The notes under the pieces were generated by a model. It was not told the DNA's origin. It saw only the letters and a program-made list of their open reading frames with translations, and did no database searches. 64,000 bases of DNA from Prionace glauca. Lineage: Eukaryota > Chordata > Chondrichthyes > Carcharhiniformes > Carcharhinidae. The number at the start of each line of letters is the position of its first letter. The stretch's first letter is position 1. The DNA lies in NCBI GenBank assembly GCA_037974335.1, contig CM075760.1, forward strand, positions 36,775,609 through 36,839,608. Direction: 5' to 3'. The position numbers were made by a program, and so were the translations under genes. Of the stretch, positions 9,340 to 21,942 are shown piece by piece.

Positions 9340-11117
9340 AGAAATCACACTGGGAAGAAGTCATACAGCTGCACTTCTTGTGGGAAGAGCTTCAGGTCTT
9401 CATCCAACCTAAGCACACAAGCGTGTTCACGCTGGGGTGTAGGTGGTGTGATTAGCAAGTTTGCTGATGACACCAAGATGGCAGGGTTGGCGGGTACGGA
9501 ACTGGATTGTCAGGTGATACAACAGGATATAGATAGGTTGGTGCAGTGGGCAGATAGGTGGCAGATGGCATTTAATCCTGACAAATGCGAGGTGATGCAT
9601 TTTGGACGGAATAATGCAGAGAGGAGCTATGTGATTAAAGAGAGGCCGATTAGGAGTATAGACATACAGAGGGACCTGGGAGTGCAGGTTCACAAATCCA
9701 TGAAGGTTGCGTCACAAGTGGAGAACGTTGTTAGGAAGGCTTATGGGATGTTGGCCTTTATAGGAAGGGGCATAGAGTATAAAAGCTGCTGTCTAATGCT
9801 TCAGTTGTACAGAACATTGGTTAGACCGCATTTGGAGTACTGCGTCCAGTTCTGGTCACCTTACTACCGGAAGGACGTGGAGTCTCTGGAAAGGGTGCAG
9901 AGGAGGTTTACCAGGATGTTGCCTGGCATGGGGGGACTGGGTTACGAGGAGAGGTTGAAGAAACTGGGACTATTCTCCTTGGAAAGACGGAGATTGAGAG
10001 GGGACATGTTAGAAGTATATAAGATAATGAATGGAATGGATAGAGATAATAGTGAGAGACTGCTCCCTAGACTGGGTACGAACACGAGAGGTCATCATTT
10101 AAGGGTGAGGGGGGAGAGGTATAATTTGGAGGTGAGAAGAAGGTTCTTTACGCAGAGAGTTGTGGGGGTCTGGAACGCGCTACCGAGTAGGGTGATGGAG
10201 GCAGGAACGTTGGACGCGTTTAAGATGCAGTTAGATAGGCACATGAGTGAAACGAGAAATGAGGGATATGGTAGGGGCTATTAAATAGGGTTAAACCTCG
10301 GGAGACACCGGAAAGGCAGGCTGTAAGATTAATATTTTTGTCTTTATTCCACAGGTGGAGGTCCACCTCGTGTCAAACGAGGGACATTCACACGGCGGGT
10401 CGTGCGTGGGCTGCTCTTGGAAGTTCCAGGAGTGGCCTAGTACTTCATGTCAGTGTGTGTGCTTGATCCTGGACCGGTAGGTGGGCGCCGCAACAGCTTA
10501 GTGACTAGCACTGCTGGCTGTGCAGACACATGGATTTGGGCCTGTGTCTGTGGGAGTTTGTGCATTCTCCCTGTGGTTGCGTGGGTTTCCTCCGGGCGCT
10601 CCGGTTTCCTCCCACACCCCAAAGATGTGCTCTCAGGCTAATCGGTTTTTACCAAATTGACACTATTCTCCCCTGAATCTGACTGAGTAGGGTTCCATTC
10701 GTAGACACGCAGGGTAGAATAGGTGTAGGGTGATGTGGCGGCGCGGACTCGTTGGGCCGAAGGGCCTGTTTCCCGTGCTGGGTTGTTCTTTGTTGTTTGT
10801 TTGTTTTTAAATCATTCACCTGCTCTGAGTGTGGGATGGAATTCACTCAGTCAGCCAACCTGGTCGTACACAAGAGAATTCACACTGAGGAGAAACCGTT
10901 TAACTGCACCTCCTTTGGAAAGAGCTTCAGGCAGTTATCCACACTCACTGCACACCAACGCACTCGCACTGGGGAGAGGCCATTCACCTGCGCTGTGTGG
11001 GGGAAGGGATTCACTCAGTCAGCCAGCCTCATGTTACACCAAGTTCACACTGAGGAGAGGCCGTTCAATTGCATTCACTGTGGAAAGAAATTTACTTTGG
11101 TTCAGACAAGACTTTAA
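9340..11117 (+). pseudogene. C2H2 zinc-finger gene remnant, split by a LINE
   Basis: Before 9437 one Kruppel-type finger is visible (CTSCGKSFRSSSNL), preceded by a NHTGKK linker and an AG acceptor-like site after a T-rich run near 9340. After 10806 the array resumes with CSECGMEFTQSANLVVHKRIH, a linker TEEKPFNC, and two or three more fingers up to a stop at about 11117. Finger residues are lost: CTSFGKSF and CAVWGKGF each lack a Cys, HQVH is one residue short, and the first finger is frame-shifted after NLST. The family binds DNA in the nucleus. This copy is dead: it has missing ligands, a frame break and a 1.4-kb LINE insertion. The CpG-rich block at 5.1-6.1 kb may have been its promoter. 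Confidence 0.75.
9437..10806 (+). mobile_element. CR1-clade LINE family A, copy A1 (5' truncated)
   Basis: The open frame starts inside the reverse transcriptase at motif C (SKFADDTKM) and runs to a TAA at about 10284, ending RNEGYGRGY. The C-terminal block [20 protein letters not shown] is typical of CR1. The 3' UTR (10285-10806) carries the V-SINE core (GGGTTTCCTCCGGGCGCTCC), then GGGCCGAAGGGCCTGTTTCC and a TTCTTTG-like tail. It interrupts a zinc-finger array. No clear target-site duplication is seen. It is nearly identical to copy A2, so it is young. Confidence 0.88.
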
Positions 11118-12308
11118 CCAATTAAGGCAAAGGCAGAATTCTCTGGATAGTAAATTTAAATAAGTTTATTCATGAACAAGGTTTACTGAACTACTTTAAG
11201 ACATTGGCTTTTATAACTTGAAGTGGGTGATCAGTCTGAAAGGTTAAACCCTCTCTGGCTCCTTTGAGAGGGCTTTTTGTGGAATTCAGCCTTGGAAGTT
11301 TGGCTCCTCCTTTGACGGGAGTTTCCTTGAAACTCCGCCTCGGGACTCTTCAGTATTTGGCTCACAGGGAAGACCTTTGGAACCTCTACTTTTATCCCCC
11401 TACATCAGAATTGCGTCTGTTTGACATGACAATTGATCAATTTGGTTAGATTCATTGGATCCCCAATACTTACACCACTTTCCCTTCATTTTAGCCAGGA
11501 ATATAACAGAATTGTTTCACACAATCTCTTTATCTGATTCCCAGGTATGGAAACGTTGCTGCCAACTCATTTACCAGTTGTAAAGTATAAGAGTGGAAGT
11601 ACACTGAAGCAATGGTGATATACTGACCCTCACACTATAGGGCTATAGTGAATGAAGGATACAATGAATTGAACTACCCATATCTGAAATTGTGCCCTCA
11701 GAATGTCATCATGTTTCCTCAACAAGTTTATTTTACACTGCATTTACACATACCACACAGTAAATATCTAAATGCAAATGCACTGTGGTGGTCATATTAA
11801 TGGTGACCTAGGCTTGTCCAAACATAATACAACAGCACTGATCTGTGCACTGATCTCGTTATGTTGAACTGGAGATATCCACACCGAGTACTTAACTGAA
11901 CATGTCCACATTGAACATGCACACAGTTGCAACAAAACAGATATGAAATTTCAGAGAGGTTGGACAACACATTGTTCTTGGTTTTTGATCAATTCATTGG
12001 CACGATTCTGGAGTGGGGTCAAGGGAGAAGTTGGCTGATTTGGCCGAAGCTCATAACACAAAACCCCACCATTTTCACAATTAATTTTCTGGGTCATTCT
12101 GTTCATAATACTTTAGAGTTGTATCAGGTTCCATGAAAATTAAACGTTGCATTCAATGAAAAATAATAAACACCAGTCCAGCAGGTGCTGTTACAAAAAT
12201 AATCATCTTAAACGTAAACCATCTAATTATCTCCCAGGAGACTGCTGTCGTGTATAAATTTCACCATGTTTCAGTGCATGCAGAACACGCTCAGAGCTTG
12301 AGATTGAA
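11118..12308. other. Gene-free stretch
   Basis: AT-rich sequence between the zinc-finger remnant and receptor gene 2. I recognise no gene or repeat. The last few hundred bases should contain the promoter of receptor gene 2, but no strong core element stands out. Confidence 0.45.
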
Positions 12309-15058
12309 ATGCATGGAATACCAAAAGGTTTGGTGTTTGCGATTTACTATCCTGTCATTGCAGCTATTGGAGTTCCAGGTACTTTATTGCAGTTTGTTAT
12401 TAGCTGTGTGAATCGTTCTTTTGTTGCATTAACAGTGTGTTTTTGCAAGTTGTGCATTTCCACGATACATATATTCCTTCTCCAATGCAATGGGATATCA
12501 TTTTCACATTTAAAGGTATATTTTCTTCTCTTTCGCAATAACATTTATATTTAGAAATATTGACACGTCATTCGTGGTGATAATTTATTCCCTCCATTGC
12601 CATATATTTGCAATATGAATTGTTTAAATCTCACACTCGCCCTCACACTTATCCCCTATCAAATTCTTGCTGACAGTATTCAGGCTCATTTCATTAAATC
12701 AGATGTATAATATGCCTCATTTATCACAATTACCTCTTGCTGTTTCGATGTTCTGACCACGAGTGAACGAGTGTACTGCCATCATAATATCAATGCATTG
12801 TTAACAACATTATTGGAGCTCTATTATCATAAAGTGATTTGGATGGACAGTTTGTTTCAATATGGCACCAGCACTGCTGGTGTGACTGAATTCTCACACT
12901 CCTTCACCTTCCGCAATGATTATAATGTCTCAATGACAATGCCATTGAGACATTCGCTTTGAGGGATATTCAGTCAAAAAAAATTCCAACTGAGTTTGTT
13001 GAAGGGACGGTGATTTGCAAATATTTTTTGACTGATACATGGTAAATACCTGTGAACTGTTGGAATGTCCCCTCAGTCACAAAAAAAGTATTTCGATCTT
13101 TATCCTATCACACTGACTACTTCACAAGGCTGCCCTTCTTCTAAACCCGCTTCTGTAGTTTGTTCTAAGATAGCGACCGTTGATTGCGTGATTTCCTTCT
13201 GCGCCTATCGGCCGCAATGTCTAGGATTGTTCTGTTCACAATTGATTTATCAGCATTAGTTTAGTAACCATGACTCCTGGCATCATCTCAGGTAACGTGC
13301 ACAATGTATTTTCCAAATATTCACTATCAGGGTAAACTGAGCATTAGGGCTGTGTAGCACTGATGAAGTGTTTTATTATCTTTCTCCAATTGAGACCTCA
13401 TCATATGTCAGTTTCATTGGTCCTGATCAAGACAGAAGTGATGCAGGACCCGACATAATAATTATTATTACTATTACCCGACAAATTATTACTTGTTGCA
13501 GGACCGACATAATTCTGCATCCAGTTCAAAGTATCAGCCGGAATGTAAAAAAAAAGTCAATTTAATTTGCGTAGTTTTAACAGGCCGATAACTGACGTTT
13601 TTGATAATGAAAGATTTGATGTTTTTTTTTTATTGCCGGGGGAACTTCTGATCCGCAGTCAGATATAATCTATGTTCTTGTTAGATTTCACAGTTAATAT
13701 TCTTTTTCTATTTTGTCGTGATTGATCCAGTTCAATATTCTGTATGGTTATCTGATGTTGCATTTTCGTGTTTGTCTAATCCATTCTTCAGTGATATGAT
13801 TTCGATTCTATGCCTTTATTTGTTACATCTCTAATTTGTAAGAATCGTGGCTGCACTGCCTTCCACAAAAAATGCCTTTTTGTATTTCATATAGGAACCG
13901 AGATATACAATTAACAAAGTGCCCTGATTCTGTAATGTAATACTTTCTATTCCAAATTTATTCATCTTTCGAAACCGAATGATTATTTTTAACTGATAGC
14001 AATTTTCCACGGCATAAGGGATAAGTTTCTGGCAGCAAGAAGTTATAATTTCACACATAAACTGTAAAGTGGATGATTTTGTTTCTAGTCGATTCCTCCA
14101 TTCATACACACACTCTTTTTCTCTCCTTTTCGCTATTACAGCTAACTTGGCAGTGATTGTGATCTTCTCTCGAAGAAGATGTGGCCTGTCTGGATGTATC
14201 ACTTACTACCTGGTGTCCATGGCGGTGACTGATCTCTTGGTCATTGTAACAGCTGTAATATTAAACCGGATTGCTGGTATTTATTTCCCGTTCAGTTTCC
14301 TGTCTATCACGCCGATATGCAGTCTCCGTTCTGCGCTCATTTTTGCAGCAATAGACAGCTCAGCCTGGTTAACGGTCACTTTCACCTTCGATCGATTTGT
14401 TGCCATTTGTTGCCAGAAGCTGAAACTGAAATATTGCTCTGAGAGGACAGCTGCTTGGGTGATAGGAATCGTGACTGCACTGACCTCCATAAAAAATGCC
14501 TTTTTGTATTTCATATATGAACCGAGATATACAATTAACAAAGTGCCTTGGTTCTGTAATGTAAAGGCTTTTTTTTACATCTCAACAGCTTGGGCTGCAT
14601 ATGACTGGATTCGTTGCATTGTAACCCCTTTTCTCCCGTTCATTCTGATTTTACTGCTCAATGCTCTGACTGTCAGACACATCCTTGCGGCAAGTGGAGC
14701 TCGTAAGAGGCTCCGAGCCCACGGAAATGGAGAGAATCAACTTGATCCAGAAATGGAAAAGCGGAAACGATCGATTGTTTTACTCTTCACCATCTCGGGC
14801 AGTTTCATTATGTTATATTTGTTATTTTTTATAACTATACTCTACGTCCGAATTGCAAAGGTTACTTACTTTTCAGGTTCTAATTCCAGTGAATCAACAT
14901 TTACCCTGGAGGAAAAAGGATTTATGCTTCAGTTTCTGAGTTCTTGCATGAATCCATTCATTTACGCTGGGACACAGAAAAAATTTAGAAATGAGTTAAG
15001 AAATGGGCTGAAATATCCTTTTTGTCAATTTATTAAATTGCTTAGAATCTTAAAATAG
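12309..15058 (+). CDS. GPR139-like class A GPCR, gene 2 (two exons)
   Basis: This is a seven-helix receptor, paralogous to gene 1. Exon 1 is 12309-12378 (ATG to CCAG, donor GTACTT). Exon 2 is 14142-15058 (acceptor after TCGCTATTACAG, TAG stop). The spliced product is 328 aa. Landmarks: N25 (VPANL), D54 (AVTDLL), C83 (TPICS), D107-R108-F109 in place of DRY, loop-2 Cys (WFCNV), P in TM5 (TPFLPF), and TM7 SSCMNPFIYAG with a full NPxxY, followed by FRNELRNG as helix 8. This is the most canonical of the four. The exon phase matches the other copies exactly. The intron holds a 99-bp copy of its own exon-2 segment. Family B LINE B1 was inserted 345 bp after the stop. Ligand unknown. Confidence 0.9.
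13842..13940 (+). pseudogene. Intronic 99-bp copy of receptor exon 2
   Basis: This segment matches 14466-14564 of exon 2 (the TM4 to loop-2 region, around TSIKNAFLYF and INKVPWFC) over the same 99-bp length with no indel and about seven substitutions by eye. It has an in-frame stop and no flanking receptor sequence, so it is not an exon. It could have arisen by local template switching or by loss of a tandem paralogue. Confidence 0.8.
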
Positions 15059-15402
15059 GAAAATTCTACAAGAAATTAATGTTGTCTTGCCATGTTTCCT
15101 ATTCTTGTTTCTATTAAACACGACCCGCATCAAATATACACTCGGAATTAATTTCATTCCCAATGTGTCAATATATGAACGACAAAGTAAGACAACATCC
15201 TCACATAATCCCCTCAGTAAAATACGCTCAGTTAGATTTCAGCTCTTTTGCCGCTGCTGACTCGTTGTTCTATGTATTCCTGTTAGCCTCGGGAGTTAAG
15301 TTGTCATTTTTCAAGTGCTTGCTCGAATTATAAATTATTTGGGCGTTTGTTTCCATCTGGGTTATTGCTCTGATGCCTGTGAGGAAGTAATTGTTATGTA
15401 AT

Positions 15403-16895
15403 TGTCCCCAGGACCGGATGGAATGCATCCGAGGGTTCTGAAAGAAATGGCGGAGGTGATAGTGGATGCCTTGGTGGTTATTTTCCAGACGTCGCTGGAT
15501 TCCGGGGAAGTGCCGGAAGATTGGAAAACGGCTAATGTTACGCCGTTGTTTAAGAAGGGTGCCAGGCAAAAGGCGGGGAATTATAGGCCGGTTAGTTTAA
15601 CGTCTGTGGTAGGTAAAATGTTAGAAACCGTCATTAAGGAGGAAATAGCGAGGCATCTTGAGGGGAATTGCTTGATAGGGCGGACGCAACACGGTTTCAT
15701 TAAAGGGAAGTCGTGTCTGACAAATTTACTGGAGTTCTATGAGGATGTGTCTAGGGCAGTGGATAGAGGAGAGCCGGTGGATGTGGTCTTTCTGGATTTT
15801 CAGAAGGCGTTTGACAAGGTACCTCACAAGAGGTTATTGCAGAAGGTCAGGGGACATGGAGTTGGGGGTAGGGTGGTAGCGTGGATAGAGGATTGGTTGT
15901 CAAATAGGAGGCAGAGAGTGGGGGTCAATGGGTGCTATTCGGATTGGCGGTTGGTGACTAGTGGGGTGCCCCAGGGGTCGGTGCTGGGGCCTCAGCTATT
16001 TACCATTTATATAGATGATCTGGAGGAGGGAACCGAGTGCAGGGTGTCGAAATTTGCTGATGACACCAAGATTGGGGGAAAGGCAAATTGTGCGGAGGGT
16101 GTGGAGAGTCTGCAGAAGGATCTAGATAGGCTGGGCGAATGGGCCAGGAAATGGCAAATGGAATTTAATGTTGGCAAGTGTGAGGTGGTCCACTTTGGTA
16201 GGAGGAATGGTAGGAAGGACTATTACTTACGGGGCGAAAAACTGCAGCAGGCGACGGTGCAGAGGGACCTCGGGGTCCTTGTGCATGAGTCGCAAAAACC
16301 CAGCTTGCAGGTGCAGCAGGTGGTCAGGAAGGCGAATGGGATGCTGGCCTTCATAGCGAAGGGGATTGAATATAAAAGTAGGGAGGTCTTGCTGCAGCTG
16401 TATAGGGCATTGGTGAGGCCGCAGCTGGAGTACTGTGTGCAGTTTTGGGCGCCGCACCTGCGCAAGGATGTTTTGGCCCTGGAGGGAGTGCAGAGGAGGT
16501 TTACTCGGCTGATACCGGAGTTGAGGGGATTGAGCTATGAGGAGAGGCTGAATAAACTAGGCTTGTACTCGTTAGAGTTTAGAAGAATGAGGGGAGATCT
16601 CATTGAGACGTATAAGATGATGAATGGGATGGATAGGGTAGAGGTGGAGAGACTGTTCCCGCTCAAAAAAGACAGTAGGACTAGGGGGCACAGCCTCAAG
16701 ATAAAGGGGGGGGGGCGGTTTAGAACAGAGTTGAGGAGGAACTTCTTCACTCAAAGGGTGGTGAATCTCTGGAATTCTCTGCCCGTTGAAGTGGTGGAGG
16801 CTGCCTCGCTAAATATTTTTAAGAAACGGGTTGATGGGTTTTTGATAAGAGAAGGGATCAAGGGTTATGGGGAGAGGGCGGGAAGGTGGAGCTGA
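15403..16895 (+). CDS. LINE ORF2 reverse-transcriptase fragment (family B)
   Basis: The frame stays open for about 497 codons to a TGA. RT motifs in order: SPGPDGMHPRVLKE, FKKGARQKAGNYRPVSLTS, TQHGFIKGKSCLTNL, motif A FLDFQKAFDKVPHKR (catalytic Asp), motif B TSGVPQGSVLGPQLF, motif C SKFADDTKI (catalytic Asp pair), and then the CR1 C-terminal block [20 protein letters not shown]. The N-terminal endonuclease is missing through 5' truncation, and no ATG of its own is implied. All RT catalytic residues are present, but without endonuclease and promoter it cannot move by itself. Confidence 0.88.
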
Positions 16896-16999
16896 GTCAT
16901 GACAGATCAGACATGATCTTATTGAATGGCGGGGCAGGCTCGAAGGGCCAGATGGCCTACTCCTGCTCCTATTTCTTATGTTCTTATGTTCTTATGTTC
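15403..16999 (+). mobile_element. CR1-clade LINE family B, copy B1 (5' truncated, fresh)
   Basis: A 5'-truncated LINE bounded by a 9-bp target-site duplication TTATGTAAT (15394-15402 and 17000-17008). It holds the reverse-transcriptase half of ORF2 in one open frame, a short 3' UTR with GGGGCAGGCTCGAAGGGCC, and a tail of four TTCTTATG-type units. The intact frame and TSD mark a recent insertion. It lies 345 bp past receptor gene 2. Confidence 0.92.
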
Positions 17000-17008
17000 T
17001 TATGTAAT

Positions 17009-18589
17009 CATTTAGATCAGCCTTAAAACTGCGAATAATTTCCGCCATCACTCTTGCCAATGGATTCAGTTATGTGTTGATCCAGAAGTAATTTTGACAT
17101 GCCGTATTATATTTATTTTGTTTTGTTTGCCATCATGACAAATTTGTCGCAGAATAAACAAAGGCTTAACACTTGAAAATGAAAAATGTGTGTTTTGTGT
17201 TTTCTTCGGGGGAGACTCTGAAAATTCAGATTATAAATGTTTTTTTACTGACTTTCTTGCAAGTTGGGCTAAATAGGAGAGTCGACTTCACTTCTGCACT
17301 TAACAGGAACGTGCGTCTATCACTCTGTTTGGTTTCCCTCTCTTTGGCTAAGAAGGATGCTGTTGCCATAGATTAGTGCGATCAAATTTCCCTCAAGTGA
17401 TTGCAACATATGTGAGGTCGTTTAAAAATCATTTTATGTCATCTCTGTGCAGAACAATAATGTCAGTTCATTATCCCTGCCTTATTCAAACAATCTTGCA
17501 ATTTTATTCCCTAAAAGTCCATTACTACCATCACCATTATCCTCATGATCATCACTTTCATCTTCAGAACCATCATCTTCTTCATCCTTCTCGCACTGCC
17601 AGTCAAATACTTATATTCATAGCTGCAGGACTCATATATATGCCATCACATAATTCCACCGCATCATAACCCTTCTTTTGTCGTTGTTCCCTTAGTCAAA
17701 AAGTTACATTCAGCTAAATGCATGTCCTTACTTAGTCTAGAGCAGATGACAATCGATGTCAACAATGACTTTCCGTTTTCAATCTCTTCTCAGCTACTTT
17801 ATCCAATTCTTCTATAATCTTCACTGACCGCTCTGATATAGTGGCTATTTTAATTGTTCTGACCTATCGTTCCCGATACCTGTCCTCACATTATGATGCT
17901 GTACACACTTCGAAATACAACAACAGGGGACTTGTGTGCAGAAATAAAATTTTCAGCCTTTTTCATCTGCCACTTTTTATTATCGCCTTGAGTATAATTA
18001 TTGATGAAACTACTTCTAAATTCTTTGAAAAACATCCTAAATTTCAATGACCAAAAGTGAGTAAAAAATCACTTCTAACTAGAAGGGAATAACGTAATAC
18101 TTGATGGATGTCCTGTATTTTAGCCACCGCGCTGAAACGGCACTTTAGCGCAACTTTATCGACTGTATGACCTCGATCTCCTGATCATGTCCCCTCGGAA
18201 TTTCGATGGTTTCAATAAAATCACCACTTATTCATTTTTTGTAATCTCGAATGTGTATGAGCTAACTCCTTTCAATCTGTTATGAAAGTGTAAACACTTA
18301 ACTACAGGAATGAGGAGGGCGCACATTTTCGTTTCAATTACTGCGAATGCTAATGTATTATTTTTCTCCAGAAGTGTGCACAGTTCTCTGGAAGTGGTCG
18401 CACCAATGCTCTCAAAAACGGCGGTAAAAGATTTATATTCTACTTCCTTGCAATATGCTGCAGTAATTCAGTTGCCTTCCTGTTTTTTCGGTTACTTGCA
18501 CAACCAACCTGTTTTGCTCAATGTAGTGGGCACGCCGACTCCTCTTTACTGTGAGTGGTTCTTTCGTTTTACGTTTAAATAGCATATTG
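17009..18589. other. Gene-free stretch
   Basis: AT-rich sequence without recognisable genes. Around 17520-17590 there is an imperfect run of CATCATCTT-like triplets. Nothing else stands out. Confidence 0.45.
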
Positions 18590-19260
18590 TATTCAATTTC
18601 TGCCTGCTAAAGTGGACAATTTCAAATTTTTCCACATCAAACTCGACGTGCAAAATATTCTTTGACACTCAGGTATCCATCAATATCCATTTGAAGTCTG
18701 CACATTTCCTTCAGACAATTCATACTCCCAGCCATCTTGGTGTTCTTGGCAAAAAATGTCTCCTATTCTTTCTGCCTACTCATTCTGGGTTCACGGTCTA
18801 ATGATACATGCCATTGAGCTCAAAGAACATGTCCCCGTGCTATCCCTGTATCTTCCATTTTCTGCAGTTGGGAAGCCCCAAAATTAATGTCAACTTTTGT
18901 TTCTTCTTTTTAGCTAATCAGTCCTCTGTCCATGATATGACTTTTTGCCCTACAAAATCAGCTCTTATTCTGTCGTAACCTTTGATGCATAAATTTATCA
19001 AATAACATTTGGAAATCAAAGTGTACCACAGCTACATGTTCTACGTTACTTGCTTTGACTGTTAATTCCTCAATGAACTCTAATAAATGTTAAAACACAA
19101 TTTCGCTTGCATGGAGCTATGCCAATCCTTCTTGATATCTGTATGATTTCCTCAATGTCTTCTTATGTCCAGACAAACATTCAAGTATTTTACTTTCCCC
19201 TACAGTCGATAGTCGGCTGACCAGATTATAGGTTTCTATAATCTTTCTACAATAAGCGTG
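18590..19260 (-). mobile_element. Old CR1-type LINE relic
   Basis: Read on the minus strand, segments correspond to the middle of a CR1 reverse transcriptase: the region before motif A, GGACAGAGGACTGATTAGC-like spacers, and the motif C neighbourhood near 18740. It is heavily diverged and without open frames, so an old insertion. From 19261 to 19659 I see nothing. Confidence 0.5.
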
Positions 19261-19659
19261 TTGTTTAGATATTTTCCAGTCCATTCATCGCGAAAAAAAT
19301 ATTATGTGTTGACACTATAATTCATGTGCTGAAAATTAAACCCAATGTTTTTGTTTTAATTCCGAAGTTTGAAATAAAAGGAAATATATTAAATAGGTAA
19401 CTAATTTCAATTTGTATTGAGAAACTGATCAATGTTCTGTTTCCAAGCTGCATTCGTCGGAGATCCGCAAAGGGTAGAATATCACGTAACTGTCACCTAC
19501 TGGTAAAAATAGACAGGTGTTTCTTTAACCGCTATTTGTAATATTATCACTACACTGTTTACAAGGACTGGAGTCTTTATGCTTTGTGTCAGTTTCCTAC
19601 ACGGTGAAAGTCTCATTCTGGCAGGGTGACAAAAGGCCTCCAGTTCGTGACAGCTATAT

Positions 19660-19955
19660 GATCATAATTGTAGGAACAGCATTAGGCCCATTTGATCCAT
19701 CAAATCTGCTCCTCCATTCAATGGGATCTTGACAGATTAAATATGATAATCATCCACATCCCCGCCACATCCCCATAACTATTGATTCCCTTACTAATTA
19801 CAATTTAGCCTCTCTCTGCAGTGACAATAAATAGTGACCCAAACCCTGCAGTATTCGTAAAGAATTCAACAGATTTACCGCTCTATAAGAGAAAAAATAC
19901 TCTTCAACTCGTCTTGAATTGACGGCCCTTACACTGAGTCTAATATTCAGCAGTT
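19660..19955 (-). mobile_element. Diverged family B-like LINE 3' end
   Basis: On the minus strand the order GATCCCATTGAATGGAGGAGC, then a GGGCCTAATGC-like segment, is that of the family B 3' UTR (compare 6491-6712). It is strongly diverged. From 19956 to 20523 I see nothing. Confidence 0.5.
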
Positions 19956-20523
19956 ATGTTAGTACTTTTTATGTTCGACGTAAACTTGTCATGATTGAGA
20001 AAAATGCATGCTCACTGAATTTGAACGGAGACTACATACAATTATTGCTAATTAGGAATTAAAACTGGAAATACCTGAACTGTAGCACAGTTTGTTCTAG
20101 ACAAAACACGATTAGATATTATCCTGTCCATATGGAAATAATTAAAATTAGTTTGAGAAACGACTCCTGGAAACCTCGTATGTATCACATCACGACCACT
20201 CTCCTCGACATGCTGACCGAGTGAATAAAATAATGGCCAAAATGTAGTATTTATGTGCTGAAGCATAAGCGATAGCTGCATGATGCGGATTCGGGACCGT
20301 GTCTCTTTCCCGTTGTCCATGTGGGCTTCAGAACAATCAACTGTCATTTTAAAGGGATACAGCACATCCACGGGACGGAAAATTTACCAGACAGATAATG
20401 TGCATGGCTCGAAATTCACAGAAGTCAATAATATTCGCATCAGGAATAGTTTTCCATCAGTCGTCCACAGCCTTCCTCGACATCATTAGAGGCTGTTAGG
20501 CTGTGCATGATACAGGCAAATAA

Positions 20524-20775
20524 ACATAGAAACATAGACAGTCGGAGCAAGTGTCGACCGTTGGGTCCTTTCAGCCTGCTCTAAAATTCAATATGATTAT
20601 GACTGATTACCTCCCTCAAAACCATATTCCTGCTTTCTCCCCACCCACCTTAATGACATTAAAATCTAAAATGTCATGTATCTCTTTCTTGAATGAACTC
20701 CCTGACTTAGCTTCCAGGAATTCCACAAGTTCACTAGAATTTATGCGTTACATGTTTCCCAAATGGAAACAGTCT
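20524..20775 (-). mobile_element. Diverged CR1-type LINE 3' end
   Basis: On the minus strand the segment around AATCATATTGAATTTTAGAG and the CTATGTTTCTATGTTT-like tail at 20524 fit a CR1 3' end related to families B and C. It is old and lacks an open frame. Confidence 0.5.
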
Positions 20776-21074
20776 GCCCCAAATGGCGGTTGTCATACCA
20801 TTAGACCATATATGCTGGTTCGAGACACACGGCAGTGAAAAACAATGTTTCTGAATATGGTCTGGCCAGTGCTGTTGAAATGTAATGTGCTTCAATCAAG
20901 TTTCCTCCCAACTTTCTAAATTTAGTCAATACAAGCCCAAGCGAACCAATCAAATCTCGTAGGACAGTCTCGGCAACCCAATAATATCCGAGTATATGTA
21001 CAATGTATGAACCTCAGTTGTACTCTCTCTATGACAGGTATGTCGTTTGATAACGGAAGGAGACCAAGACTGCA

Positions 21075-21500
21075 CGCAATTCTCCAGGTATGAGCTCAAC
21101 GGGCCCCGTTACAACTGCAGTAAAACGCCCGTTCTTTTGAACTCAAATCATCTTGCAACGAAGACCAACATACCGTTTTTCTCTCTAATTACTTGGTTCC
21201 TCTCCCGTTTCAGTGACTGGTGTACAAGGATACTTCCCAATATTTCTAAATTTTAATATTACCATTTTTTCTTCCAACGTGCAGAACGTCACATTTTCCA
21301 TGCTGTATTTCATATGTCATTTTTACCCAGTCAGTCAACTTGCCTAAATCCCCTTGAAGCCTCATTGCATCCACTTCACAACTCACAATCGTATCTCAAT
21401 TTTGAAATATTACATTTGATTCACTCACTAAGGTAACTTATAAGTATAATGAACAGCCGGGTCTCAGCATTGACTCCTGCGTGACCCCATTAGTCAGTGG
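21075..21500 (-). mobile_element. Old CR1 reverse-transcriptase C-terminal relic
   Basis: The minus strand shows diverged counterparts of the CR1 C-terminal block (LxYNCVQS-like near 21080-21120, CTRHLKRE-like near 21210), then spacer sequence. It is broken throughout. From 21501 to 21940 nothing is recognised. Confidence 0.45.
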
Positions 21501-21942
21501 ATGGCTCTCGGAAAAAATGTCCTTTTATTTCCACTAATCCAGGCAAACGATCAGGTGAAACAGTTTAAATCTCAGGGGGTGGAATGTAAATTCATTCAAT
21601 AGATAGTAATTGAATTATTTCGTCATTAATGGTGATTTTAACAAATATAATCTTATAATCCTAATGTTTAAACAATTTTGTTCATTAATTGTTTTGGGGA
21701 CAGAAAACTGTTCTCCCACCCGGGTCAGGCTTTTATGTGACTCCGGATCTATGGCAGTGTGCTTGATCTTATTTTTCCACTGAAATCATAGGGTCATAAA
21801 ATCGATTGAGATACATACATATTAATGGATTGACACACCACTTAGTTCAGGGTAAAAGGTATGGCGAATACACTCACGCCTCGTCGGAGACGACCACCTT
21901 CACGAAATCGTAAAGAAAAAAGCTTGAATATGTTTTTCTTTA

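Noticed and set aside
12309-12554. Stand-alone 81-aa protein
   Set aside because: The first 70 bp are exon 1 of receptor gene 2; the rest is intron read-through.
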